Part shown: in pieces, positions 47,568 through 61,586 of the stretch
Layout: each line of letters opens with the position of its first letter
Position numbering within the stretch: the first letter of the stretch is position 1
Source of the DNA: Ceraceosorus guamensis
Lineage: Eukaryota > Basidiomycota > Exobasidiomycetes > Ceraceosorales > Ceraceosoraceae
Direction of reading: 5' to 3'
Assembly (NCBI RefSeq): GCF_003144195.1
Contig: NW_020290001.1
Location: 573,533-637,532 of the forward strand
DNA: 64,000 bases
Position numbers and translations under genes: made by a program
Notes under the pieces: model-generated
What the model was told of the DNA's origin: nothing
The model's database searches: none
What the model saw: only the letters and a program-made list of their open reading frames with translations

Positions 47568-49356
47568 GACAGGGAGCCTGCCGCAGCTGTCTCATTCGCA
47601 TCATGTCCCTCCTCGCACATGGGTGGGTGCTGCCCTGGGATGCCAAAGCCTCTCCGCAATATGCTGTCGTACTTCCCATCAGGATGTCGTTAGCCCCGCG
47701 CGGACTGCCGGATCTTATCGGACCTTGGCCTGAGGATCGTCAAATCAATGCAGTCGTGCATGTGACAAGGAAGGCGCCGCTGCGGGCGACCATCTGCAAA
47801 TTTGCTGTGTTTCTCAGCAGGCAACAATCAAAATTCATGTGTATTTACGGCGAAGAAAGACTGGCCCAAGCGTCGTTCGTCATCATGTGATTCTCGAGCT
47901 GTGGTGCGAGCAGGCGTATTCGACGGAGACTTGTGGACCAGCAGCTGTTGCGCGAATCCAGACCGTGAAAAGACTGGACCTAACGCAGCGCTAGCGAGCT
48001 GACGAGCAGCCCTGCCACAGCTTTAGGCAGCGAGAAGGTGCATCGATGCCTGTGACGCACACACATGCCGGTGCTCTGTTGGGCGAGAGATCGTAAGTCT
48101 TGACTGTATGCCACGCGTATCTCGCTTTGCCACTCGATTTTGCTGCTGCTATAGTGTGGTGGCAGAGCCCTGGCAGGCACAAGAAGAGACAGACGCGCAA
48201 AGACGCGCTTATGCATTGGAGACGCGCTTCGGACCATGTGTTTTTGTGTTGAACGTGGCGCGTCGACATCGTCTGCCGCGCCCTAATCGTGTCTCCCCGC
48301 GGTCTACATGCCAATCGAGTAGCGTCGCGTTGCTGACTGCACAGTGCTGGAGCGCCTGCTCCCCGCCAGCCTGCGGCTCTGCATGCATGCAGCATGCACT
48401 TCGCGCTGCGCAGACAGCCAACGTTTGCCAGCATTCTGGCTGCTCTGAAGCCTGAAGATCTGCTGTGGGCGACGCTTGATTTGCTTGCAGCAATCTGAAT
48501 TGGAATTCCAGAACCCAGCGCCATCCAGAGGCGAGCGCAGAGGAAGCATCAGTACCGTACGTGCTGAGGGGCCCGGTGCCCACGCCCGTGCGCTCGAGAA
48601 CAACATCAGCGTCGTACGTGGCGGTGGCCAATGCCTCGTCGAAATGCAGGCTGCCTTGCTGGCCTTGCAGCAATTGAGCAGTGTGCTAAGACGAGCTGCT
48701 CTGGCGAAGGACGCGCGCGTACAGAGTTGCACACCTTCTCCGTCTTTTGAGCTCAGGATGGGCGGGGGCCGCGAAGAGAAACACGCGCGCGCGCTGAGGG
48801 CAGCCAACAACGGCCGGGCCGCGAGGTTGAAGAGAGGGCTTGCACCGATATTCAGCAAAAGTGTCTGCTCCCCCTCCCTGCTGTGACTGTCGATAGTTCT
48901 ACCAACCTCCCCACTCCTCACCGCTATTCCACACTTCGGACTAAACAGCTCCTTGACGTCTTCGACTCGACAAACATCGCGACGAAGCTTTGCCGCCCAT
49001 CTCTCAAACATCAACATCACGCTCGGTGAGGTCTGAATCCTTCCTCGAGAAAGGTGCGTTCGCTCGTCGTGAGAAGATTAGTTGCGGTCGAAGAATGAAA
49101 CAATCAAGGACCGGTAGCGGGCATTGCCAGCGCGGATGGTGCGCATCATACGCTGGTGAAGCAGGTCAAACTTCGAGCGTGTGCGAGCGCTGCGATCGAG
49201 AAGATTTATTTGGTACATGTGCCATCACAGATGCTCTGCTGGAAGCGATCTCCTGACGTCTGTTTTCACCACTTTTCGCTTGGGACTCTTCTCGCCCTAC
49301 TTCATCCTCGCAGCTCATCATCGCACATCAACTGACCAAATCCCCTCAGTTCCATC
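47568..49356. other. 1.8-kb intergenic region
   Basis: Between the zinc-cluster gene and beta-tubulin. Open frames of 135-240 codons overlap on both strands near 48300-49020 but show no domain or splice support. A double TGCATGCA palindrome lies at 48380-48391. The last 80 bases are a CT-rich leader before the tubulin ATG. Confidence 0.45.
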
Positions 49357-51445
<2,089 letters not shown>

Positions 51446-52611
51446 GCGTGACGTGTGACGTTGAACCACGCCGCGAATGGAAGTCGGCTCCCTGGCGAAG
51501 AAAAAGGTAGATTTGCCTCCCTGGTCTTTTATACAGCGATCGTCACTGGTCCCCCCTTTGCCGCGCTATGGCGGATCTCATCCCGTCATCAGCCTGAGAG
51601 GATGCGTTTCGCCTTTTTCTTGATCTAACACTTCTGCATCCCCCTCGTCTGCACCTTTGCGATCTCGTTCTGGCTCAGAAAAGTGTTACAAAACCTTACC
51701 TAGTTCAACCACCCTTTGTTCCCTTCCCTGGTCGCTGAGATGTCCGAATCGATCCCCCTTCACATGACTTGCGTGAGCTGGAGACAATTGCACATCGCCT
51801 CGCCAATTCGCGCGAAAGATGATACTTGACTGTCACTTGCAGTCTGTCGACCCAACAGGGCCATGTCATCGAGCTAGCCAGACAGCGATCCAACTCGAGA
51901 GCCACATCGCAGCTCGGTGCTGCACTGCGCGCATCCCGCTGGGGGCGCTGGGGAAGCAAGCAGCCACTGCAAAGTGTGAGAGGAGAGCGTGATTTGCGGA
52001 CTCTCTTGCAAAGTTGTTGGGCGCTTCAAGCAGGCGGGGGGCGTTGCGCTCCGTGGCTCGTACCCTCGGCTCGGGCCTTTGCAAGAGGCCATGCATGCAC
52101 GATGCACGACTCTTGACAAGCACTACCACTACTAGCTCGATTCGCATCTTTCAAGAGAGTACCTCTTCCCATTTGCGCACATCTTTGGTTCGCAGCCTCT
52201 ATTCAACCTGGCGCGCAAAGGGACCGAACAGTCCCCACGGCGAGGCTCGGGGCATAGGCTGTTCGTGCTTTGCAGGCTTTGGCTCCACACACCACACTAT
52301 GCAAGCTCTACGGGGATCCAAATGTCACATTCCATTCATCGTCTAGATTTTCATGCAGGGGTAAGTGTCAAAGTGAGACGACCTTGATCGAAGTCCGAGC
52401 CGGATTCTTGGCGCAATGTGATAAGATGCAGATCCTATCCTGCAGTTCGTGTGGCTGCCCCCTTACATTTTGCCAGAGACGTTTGCGACATTGGTCTTGG
52501 GCCACTCGTATCCATCACTGACACGAAGAAGGTGGGGAAGCACACGAGGATTCAACGTTTGACTATGACCAGGTTTCTGAGGCCAGTGACCGCCAACGAT
52601 CACACTGCAAC
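51446..52611. other. 1.2-kb convergent intergenic region
   Basis: 3' flanks of beta-tubulin and G6PDH. It contains a pyrimidine-rich tract near 51640-51740 and a TGCATGCA palindrome (52092-52099). No gene is supported. Confidence 0.5.
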
Positions 52612-54694
52612 TCACGATCGTCTGTATCCGTACTTTGCCAAGAACTCGTTGAGCTCGGAAGGACCTCGGCTTCCATAAGGGTACGAGCTGACTTGCACCT
52701 TGCCGGCGTCAATCGCATGCAAGATAGGGGTGAAGATCTTCCATGACGCGTCCAGCTCGTCGTCTCGAACAAAGTTGCTGTGATCGCCGTTAAGCGCGTC
52801 GAGGATAAGCGCTTCGTATGCTTCTGGAATGCGGATGTTCTGCGAGGCATGCAAGGCACGGGTATGGTCAGCTTTGATGCCACTCGAAAGTAAGGCGCTA
52901 CACCTCAGTCTGTCAAGCTCTCACCTCAAAGCGCTGCTTGTACGTGAGGTCCAGATCCGCGGGCAAAGAGCTTGAGAACGAGCCCTCCAGACCCGGTGTC
53001 TTTGCGTTGATCTTGTAGTACACTGCTTCATTGGGCTGCACTCTGAGTACGAGCTCGTTGCGAGCAGCACCCTTCAATGGGCCCTCTGCATCCTTGTACT
53101 GCACTCGAATTGACACCTGGCCCTCGTCAAGTGCTGCAAAAGTGGAGCCGAGCATCCTGCGTTAGTCGCCATCGAGGCGCACACATCTCTCCACCAAGTG
53201 TTGCTCACCCTTGCCTGCCTTCAGGACAAAAGGCACACCCTTCCAGCGCTCGTTGTTAACCCAGAGGACGAGCGCAGCGAAGGTGGGGCAGTTGCTGTCC
53301 TTTGGCACAGTGTCATCATCCTTGTAGCCGGGCTTTCCATTGGCAGCCGAGTACTGGCCAATCAGCACATCCTTCGCATCAATAGGAGGCACAGACTCCA
53401 AAACTTTGACCTTTTGGTCTCGGATGTCTTCAGCTCCCAATGACTTTGGCGCATCCATGGCCAGCAATGACAAGACCTGTGTCAAGTCTGGTCAAGCAGG
53501 CAAGAGTTACGCTCGCATGAGCATCCTGCCAATGGCTCTGTGCACGGTTGCCGGGAGATGCAGCCTCTCACGATTTTGCTGAATGTCACGAATGATTCCA
53601 AACTCGTCAAAGTAGCCTCCTCTACCTTCAGTACCAAAAGGCTCCTTGAATGTGATCTGGACATTGTCGACAAATTTGTTGTTCAGACCCACATCCACCA
53701 CTGGATTTCCGAAGCGCATGACCAGCAAGTTCTTGACCATCTCTTTGCCAAGGTAGTGGTCAATGCCTTTATTGCAGCCGTGATGAAGACGATCAGCACT
53801 GGCATCCGGCGCAACATTCCGCAAACGAGCATGTTGTGCAAAAATGGCACCACTGCCACTCGCTTCCATCACGGGTGATCACTCACGGAAAGTCTCTTCC
53901 TCTTTCCACAAATCCTTCAGCTTGCCCATCATCTCGCGACTGCTTTCCAAATCCTTGCCAAACGGCTTCTCAATGACAATCCTGTTGTTTCCCTGTTCGA
54001 CGTAGCAGTTCTTCTTCAATCCAGCAGCGACGACAGTAAAGACGTTGGGAGGCAAGGCCATGTAGAACAATCTGTTTGTGCTCTTTCCCTTGTTGTCCTT
54101 CTCGATCTTTTCCAATTCAGAATTGAGATTCGCAAAGGCCTTGTCGTCATCGTAAGCACCCGGGATGTAGCTGGACAAGGACAAGAATTTCTTTTTTGCC
54201 TCTGCGCCTTCGCCCGAGTCGGCATCTTTGAAGTATCCGCTGGCCTTTTGGTGGAACTCGTCATTGCTCATCTTTGTGCGTGCATAGCCCACAATCGTCG
54301 TGTTCTTTGGCAACAATCCTAGACGGAACAGGTTGAACAGAGCTGGAAAGGTCTGCAGAGAGAGGTGAGGCGACCATGGTAAGTGAGTCAGTCAGTCTGC
54401 TGCTGCTGATGTGCAAGCACTCGAAGACAGCAGCCGAGTGGCACAGCGCACACACTCACCTTCTTCTTGGCCAGATCACCGGATGCACCGAGGACTGCGA
54501 GCATTTGTAAAAGAGCGCATACAATAGTGTCAACTTCATCATTGCTGGTCCACCACGCCTCACGAGGCCATGGTCCATCTCGCAACCTATCCTGACGCTT
54601 TGCAGCCCAGCTCATCTCTACAGCGGCCGTATCGGTCAAAGGACTCACCGACAATGACAGTGTCCTCGGTGAGCTGGCTAGCCGAAGACGACAT
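52612..54694 (-). CDS. ZWF1: glucose-6-phosphate 1-dehydrogenase (485 aa)
   Basis: First and NADPH-generating step of the oxidative pentose phosphate pathway, cytosolic. Seven exons: 54649-54694, 54460-54494, 53887-54352, 53572-53766, 53209-53487, 52925-53133, 52612-52839. The NADP site [12 protein letters not shown] (Gly18-Ala24 region) is carried almost entirely by the 35-nt exon 2. The active-site motif RIDHYLGKE (183-191) is split by intron 3. [27 protein letters not shown] (restored across intron 4), FVLKAGKAL and the C-terminal PYGSRGPSE are all as expected. Length is typical for fungi. Confidence 0.97.
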
Positions 54695-55602
54695 CTTGAC
54701 TGCGAGTACTGATGAACGATGAGCAGCGGTTCTGTGTGTGGGATGCTCGTTGACCTGCGATACTGCTGTGATGATCGTGAGCGGGAATCGATTCACGATG
54801 ATCGATATGCACTCGATTGTACGAACCGAGGACAGTGGAGAGATGTTTGTATGCGCTCACACTCGGTCGAGATTGCTAGCTGCATGGGACCACGCATCGG
54901 ATGCGCTCTGCCATCGACCGGCTTGCGTGCGGACATCAGAGAGTTTGCTATAGACATATGCGGTAATCAGCTGCTGCTGCTGCTACGCCGCCTAGCTGCT
55001 GTTGCATCAGCAGACCAGAAGCGCGCACGGTTCGATTTCGCTGGGGCAGTCAGCAGCAGCATCAGTCGATCATGCTGCTGCTGTCCCTCCCTCTGCTGCT
55101 GCTGCTGCCGGCTGAGACGAGGACGCGTGCACGCGCGCGCGCGTGTCGGCGGCTGCTGGCCCGCGCGCGTATGCTCCCTCGCTCGTCCTGCTTCTGCTGA
55201 GCGCAGCCTCTGCACTGCGCCCACTGCCTGCGCGCAGCGTGTGGAGGTTTTGGGTAGACATCAACGAGCGCGCCCGGTGCGCCGCGTCTGCAGCATGCAA
55301 AGCTGTGCTCGCTTCTCGCTTGCTTGCCACGCTTGCGGCTGCTGATATCTGCTGATGAGATCGATGCGTGAGAGAGCCTACACTCAAGACTGCAATCGTG
55401 AATTTTTGTCGCTCTCTCGCTCCAATCCTGAATGAATCATTTTCGCGGAGTCTTCGGCCGCACCTTTCCGATCGCACGTGAGACTGTAGAGAGCAAGTGC
55501 ATTGCCCCATTAAAAAAGTCCCCCATGCGCCGATGATTTCTTCAAGTTCTTTGGTCGGCCTCATCATGCCATATATGCTGGCCGCGCGTCGCACCAAGTC
55601 AC

Positions 55603-55640
<38 letters not shown>

Positions 55641-56607
55641 TGTGATATGTGATGTGATGCGCTGCCTCGGCAATCGAATTTTACAGCATCGACGACGACG
55701 ATGACCGCGCAAACTCGTCGCATGGGCTTGCCTATAGCTGGCCGCGCGCGCATCGATCGAGCCCTAGGCTGCGGCTCTTGCATCAGCGGCGGCGGGCAAA
55801 GGGGAGCCAACATATATGCATGCAGCAGCCTATATAGCTGCTTGCTCAGATACGCCGTGGCGCAGGACTGCAACGAACTCTCGACCGCTTTTGCGCACCG
55901 GTAGGCACCGCACCATCAACGCAAATCGTAAATCACGAGTGATGACGCGCGGGCGCACACGCTGTATATGTACGGTACGTGTAGTCATAAGAGCCGCTCA
56001 AGAGAGATTGCCGGTGGTGCGAATCTTGAATGGTGGGTGATATCTCCGCGCGTGGACCCCGTACGTGTTCTCCCATCAGCAACAGTCGTGAGTGGTCATT
56101 TCTCTCATACGCACGGCTTGATAATCACGAATTTGCCCAATCAAATCCGCACGTTGCGTCTCTTACTGGCCTTCAAGAGTCTAGGCAGACATTTTTGCTC
56201 TGCGGTCAGACGTCGACGTCTTGCGCAGAAACGCTGCGCACTCGTCGTCCGGCTTGCTGTCATGTGTGTGCGGAGCACACACGGGTACGCCATAGACGGC
56301 CAACCCCGCAAATCGGATTCGGCAAGGCTGCGCCACGCAGACGTCAAGCCAGCTTTTAGCTGACGCGATCTTCGCTCTCGTCTCACCAAAGCAAGCGCGC
56401 CATGCCTCCCCGGGCGCCCATTGAGTACAATTACACCCATTGTGTGGCTGGAACCTTACTGGACTGTAGAGTACAAATGTAGAAAAGCAGGTGTATGAAG
56501 GGTCCAGCTCAGGACATGCTCGAGTGCGACGTCGTCTTGCGGTCAGAGGCGTCGTGATCAGCAGTTGGTTGATTCGATGCGAGGCCTTCCTCTTACGCGA
56601 CGCCATA
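54695..56607. other. 1.9-kb intergenic region with CTG/CAG tracts
   Basis: Between the divergent G6PDH start and the 3' end of the PTC7-like gene. It holds several (CTG)n patches between 54968 and 55112, a (CAG)n array at 55604-55639, alternating CG/GC-rich purine-pyrimidine runs near 55130-55180, a TGCATGCA palindrome (55817-55824) and a likely snapback-forming inverted pair of triplet repeats. Long frames here translate the repeats. Confidence 0.5.
55604..55639 (+). repeat. (CAG)12 trinucleotide microsatellite
   Basis: Twelve uninterrupted CAG units in non-coding sequence. Complementary in orientation to the interrupted CTG patches 500-630 bases to the left. Confidence 0.92.
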
Positions 56608-59577
56608 TCACGAGACGGAGGCAGTCGTTGAAGCTTCTGGGTCAGTGGTAGCAGCCCGAGTCGCCGTGACCGAAGATTCGCCAATGTCAAGCGTGTGATT
56701 ATCACCTCCAGCAGTTGGACCCTTGACGACAGCAACAAGCACAGAGACGTCATCTGTAACGAGCGGAAGAAAGACTCAGCATCGACATGAAAGAGAATGG
56801 CGTAAAGAGCCCCGCGATGATGCCGGATGCGGCTAGAAACGAAGACTCACCGAGCTTCCCGCCGACGTAATGAAGACCTTCATCTGTCGCCGCGCATTGG
56901 AAGGGTGAAGTGACTGCTCGAGGGTCTGACGAGGCAACAGTAGGAGAAAGTAGTCAGGCGAGATTACAGAGATACTTGGGCGCGACACGCGCGTGACTCA
57001 CCTTCAGCAATCTGCTTTGCTCTCAAGCAAAGCGCCTCGCTAACATCTTGCGGTGAAAAGTCTGCTGGCAGAGGGTTCGCTGCCGCACTCGAGTTCTGCT
57101 CGCCTTCAACTCCGCTGCCTGATACTTCGCCCACTTGAGAGACAGGAATGAAACGTAGGACTTCTTCCAAGACATCCTCGTCGAAAAGGTTATCGAAGCA
57201 GCCATCGCTACCCACGATGAGCAAGTCGCCCGGTTGCACACGAAGCTATGGGAGATGAAGCGCAAGAATCGTGAGTCGTCTCGACTTCACGTCGAGGAAA
57301 GGCGACGCGACACTCACGCTGTATCTGCCAGCATCGCGACGTGGCTCGTCCCACTCGAGACTACCGTCAGCCGCTCTACTACCCTTCTCTCCGCGCGCAG
57401 ACTGCTTGCCTTCGCCTTTGGCAGACAGCTCCTCTGGATAATCGTAATCGTCAATCTCCAACTCCGGCTCGCTCAGGGAGGATCCAGTTCCACTGCTCAT
57501 CATGCCGAGCTGCAAGGGGTAGTTGAAAGAGTGCTGCTGCTCTTCCGATCGGAACACCATGGTGCGCTGCGAAGGTCTGATGACCAGCGCCACGCAGTCG
57601 CCCACATTTGCAATGCGCAGCTCATCCTCTCGCAAGATGGCAATGAGCGCAGTGGAGCTTCCCTTGATGCCTTCCCTTCGCGATGCTCGAATGCAGCGAC
57701 GCCAAGCTCGATGCATGATCTCGACAGGGTCGATTGATGTCCAAGCAGCTAGGGCCTCCCCGTTGTTTGCGGTCAATTCAGCCGCCGACAGGTGATCGTA
57801 TCGGGACAGTTCGACAGCACAAAAGTGCATCAAAAAGCGCGAGAACAGCGCAGGATCCGCACCTGCTCTCGTACCCCACCCGCCAACGCCGTCTGCAATT
57901 CCGAGAGAGTCCTGGAAAGAATAAAGCAAAAGACGAAATGTGAGCACATTGACGGTAATGCACCAACTGTCAGGGTTTCATATTCGTACTCACTGGTCGG
58001 AGGAAATACGCATCCTCACCAACCTGCACACTGCGGAGGCGGTCACGAATCACACGCCCGTCAGCGTCCCTAATGCACCTTCGATTCCCTGTGCCGTTCT
58101 CTGCCCGACTCCAAAAAGCTTCGTCTCCCTGAGCAGTGCTTCCCCCGCTGAGCGCCGCGCGTCTAGCCTCGACGGCATCCACAGGCCCGAGACCAGGTTC
58201 GGAGGGCACGCTGGAGCCAGTGAGGAAGTCCCCCATTTGAGCAAGCTGACTACGAGGTGCTTGCTCTCTACCTTTGCCTTTGCGACTGGCAGACGACGAG
58301 GTGATGGCGCTAAGCGGGTGACGCTTTGGAATTCCGTACGCTCCGTGCTCCAACGTGTAGTCGTGCCGCTGAGACCGGGGCGCTTGGAAAGCCCGTTCCC
58401 ATTCGGATTGAAGCTCGTGGTGACCTGCTGAAGCACTGCTCGAGCTCGCAGGCGCGCTCGGCGGACTGCTAGAGAGAGCGCTTGGCGCATCTCCATCCGT
58501 ACTGCTGCCAGTCGCGCGAGCAGGCTGCATCGACTTGCCCGAAGGCACATTGCCGTCGCGCGCCGGCGGTGACTGAGCTGGGCCGGGAGAAGGAGGTGGC
58601 GTGAAGCTTGGCGAGCTGCCTTGAGGTACTCCATCGGCCGCACTGTGGAATGACGAGGTGGCGGCGCCGGTCAAATTGGGCGGCAGCTGGGCGAAGAAGT
58701 CGAGTTGCCCAGAGCCACCGTCAGACAAATCGGCATCCACGTCAGACGCAACCGAAGACGTGGGTTGACCTGCATTCACAGCTGCAGCGCTGCCCTTCAA
58801 CAAGTCGACGAAGTATCGATTGACTGCGGACGCTTCTGAAGATTTGCCAGGCGAGTTGTCATCTCTAGCACGCGAAAGCGGACTTCCTGTCACGCGCAAG
58901 ACATCTGCACCGTCTGTCTGAGCTTTAGCTCTGAGGCGTTTTGGGTGTGCGTGTTTGGTTCCGTGGGCTTTGCCGTGCATGCTGCTTGGCGGTAAAGCGG
59001 GCGCACTGGTCGAGGCGATACCACCTGGTGCGGCTGCTTGGCTTGACACGCTGAAGTAGCGGCGCATGGGTTGTGGAGCTAAAAGAGTAGAGCGCCGACT
59101 AGCACTGACAGCATGTGCATGATTGACCAGAGCAGCGTAGGGGATCAATGCTTGTGATTGCAGTGATAGATTGCTTCTGCCGAGGCCTGGGGAGTTAGTT
59201 GAAGAAGCTGAGAGCAAGCTGGAGCTCTGCGAAGCGCTGCTGGTTGGTGTGACGTCCGCTTCAACGACAGCTCGTGGCTGTGGACCAAAGAACGGCGCGC
59301 TCACTGCCCCAGGCACCTCGTTGCCCGTAGCGATATGCGAATTGGTGGAGGTCGCGGATGAATGGGAGAGGGAAGAAGGGCTGGGAGTTCCAGCAGCAAC
59401 GACGGGAGCACTTGAAGCTGCGTGAGATGATTGAGGCGTACGCTGAAGTCCGCTCATGGCGAAGCCGGTGTGGCGAGAGGAGGCATGATGAGCGCCAAAG
59501 CTCGCTGCTCTCAACGTCCTACCGCTCGAGCTGGCCGTGGCCCGAGACCATAGATGTTGTGGGGGAAGCTTGGACAT
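56608..59577 (-). CDS. PTC7: PTC7-type PP2C protein phosphatase (880 aa)
   Basis: Metal-dependent Ser/Thr phosphatase of the Ptc7/PPTC7 family. In yeast the enzyme is mitochondrial and acts on Coq7 and thus coenzyme Q synthesis. Exons 57994-59577, 57318-57911, 57002-57245, 56851-56925, 56608-56753. The start MSKLPPQHLWSRATASSSGR is a plausible presequence. About 480 Ser/Ala/Pro-rich residues follow before the catalytic domain begins at VGEDAYFLRP. Metal and core motifs are ADGVGGW (Asp535), SSTALIAILREDELRIANVG and PGDLLIVGSDGCFDNL (Asp740). DDVSVLVAVV (about 833 onward) completes the set. A charged insert with EELSAKGEGKQSARG sits before the third exon. The enzyme core matches the 300-residue family; the N-terminal half is the unusual part. 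Confidence 0.9.
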
Positions 59578-61586
59578 TGTCACTGCGCCTAGCCTAGCTG
59601 GCAAACACAGATGATCGGCAAGTAATGATGTCCAAAATTTCTACTGTGGATGTAGCAGCGTCGATGCCCTACATCCACCCTCGGCTTGCACGCTTGACGC
59701 GCCGTGGTCCAATGCTGCGTTGTGTCGCGAGCGGATAAAGACTTTAGACAATTGCGAGCAAGTTTGTAGAGATGTGGATGCAAAGTGGTGGCCGGTGAGA
59801 GTACCCTTGGACAAAATTCTAATCCCGAAGACCGAAGCGCCCAATCCACCCCTCGATCCTGAGAGCGGGCGCGTACACCTTTGAATACACGCGATGCCCC
59901 GAGGTGATGCGGCGCGACGGCGGTGTGGGGATCGGGTAATGTCGGACGAAGTCCAGGCGAGCGCAAGGCAAAAAAAAAAAGCCGATTCTGTCCTCAAGAA
60001 TAGAGGGCTGAGAGAGTGACGAGGATGGTGAATGGGCGCAATGTGCGACGTTGTGAGGAGCATACCGTCGACTCGAGCTTCATTCCCAATAATTGTTACT
60101 GCGCGAAGCACCGTGCCTGTGATGGATGGATGCGTGCAATCAGCACGAATGCTGAATGCGATGTGCCATGGCAAGGCGTGCATGGATTTGAGAAGCTGCA
60201 AACTCCCAAAAGGTCCGCGAGCCGATTCCTGGGGTACAGCAGCAGCTATAAGCTGTGGCAGTTCCGCATCAGTTGCATGGCAGCTACACAGCGGCCGCGG
60301 CGCGATCAAAGGGAGACTACAGGGCCGCGGGGGAGGGCGTGCACGCGCGCGCCCGCGAAATATGGGATCGAGCCGCGCCGAGCCGCGCTTGTCGACCGTC
60401 GTGTCGTGCACGCACGCACTTCATCAGCAGCAAGAAACACCGCATTCGTGATTTGGCGTACGTGGGCCGCCGTCGCGGATGCATGCTGCTGCTGATGCTG
60501 GTGCTGATGAGAGACACGTACTGTACATGCTGCACGCGCATCGCTCGCAGCGTGAATCTGCTCGCCTCGTGCTGAGCTGCATGCATATGCTGAGGTATAT
60601 ATAGACGCGCGATCAGAAGGATCCCATGCTGCGTGCTGAAGCGAGCGTAATTATGTGTGATGTGCCCGCCTTCTCTTCCCCTTTCAGGCACCGCCTTATC
60701 GCAGCCTCCGCGACCCTTTGACGGTATTTTGACTTGTTTTGCATCAGCAATGCGCTGCCACTCCCACCTTCACTCTGACTTGACAATCATGCGCCAATAA
60801 GTCATTCGCCATCTGAGCCTATCAAGAAGACGCTCAGGTCTGCTGTAGAAGAGAAAGGTGGCCGCACATGAAGGTGGCATACGAGACATCACAATCAAGA
60901 ATCTTGAATTGGACTCGAGTTTCTCTACACAGCGAGGTTTTCGAGGGCATGCAGGCATGCATGACGCGTGAGCTGCATGGCCTCCTCTCTGCACGCCACT
61001 TTTTGTTTTGGCTGGTGATAGGCTGGCGGTAAGCACAAGTCAAAGCTGAATTATCCACAACTACCATTTGAAATAAAGTGACGTCAAGGGTCACATTTAT
61101 CTCATACTTGAAATCAATAATATCATCGCTCGACCCGCTGCCTTACACAAAGACTTAGGCTCAAGACCCTCAAGTTTTGGCTTCAGGATTCACTGATTTT
61201 GACCTCGAATCAAGTTGAGATTTCTTCACAGCCACGCACGATAGCATTCAAGAATCAAGTCGAAAGTCTCGTGTCTTGACGGCTCCTCTTTCATTCAAGA
61301 GTCCTGCTTCTTGATCGCTCAAGACTCGGGTTATGGGGAAGATTAAGAGGAGTCTGAACTCAGGAACGGACTCAGCGCACAGCATTCAAGAGGTTCTCCG
61401 CCGCGTCTCTTGCATTCGAGTCGGAAGTCACAGTCGAGTGTGGATTCAAGCGTGCATCTAGCGGAGACCACAGCAACGAACAAGGCCGCTCGCACGTCTT
61501 TCGCCACCAATCCATATCGTGCCTTTGGCTTTGGGAAACAAGCGCGGCCGAGCAGCGAATCGGGATGAAGCTTTCGTGTGGTAGCA
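59578..61586. other. 2.0-kb divergent intergenic region
   Basis: Head-to-head between the PTC7-like and RTR1 genes. A run of ten As (59971-59980), TATATATA at 60596-60603, TGCATGCA at 60578-60585 and an ATTCGTGAT copy at 60443-60451 are visible. A dense cluster of TCAAGA(C/A)TC-type motifs lies between about 60895 and 61400. No exon is supported. Confidence 0.5.

Noticed and set aside
48304-49020. 238-codon minus-strand frame and overlapping plus-strand frame
   Set aside because: Both strands are open over the same GC-rich sequence. Neither shows a recognisable domain or splice-supported extension, so no gene is claimed.
55070-55873. 267-codon minus-strand frame rich in Leu and Ala
   Set aside because: Mostly the translation of CAG/CTG repeats and CG-rich spacer. 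No domain and no splice support.
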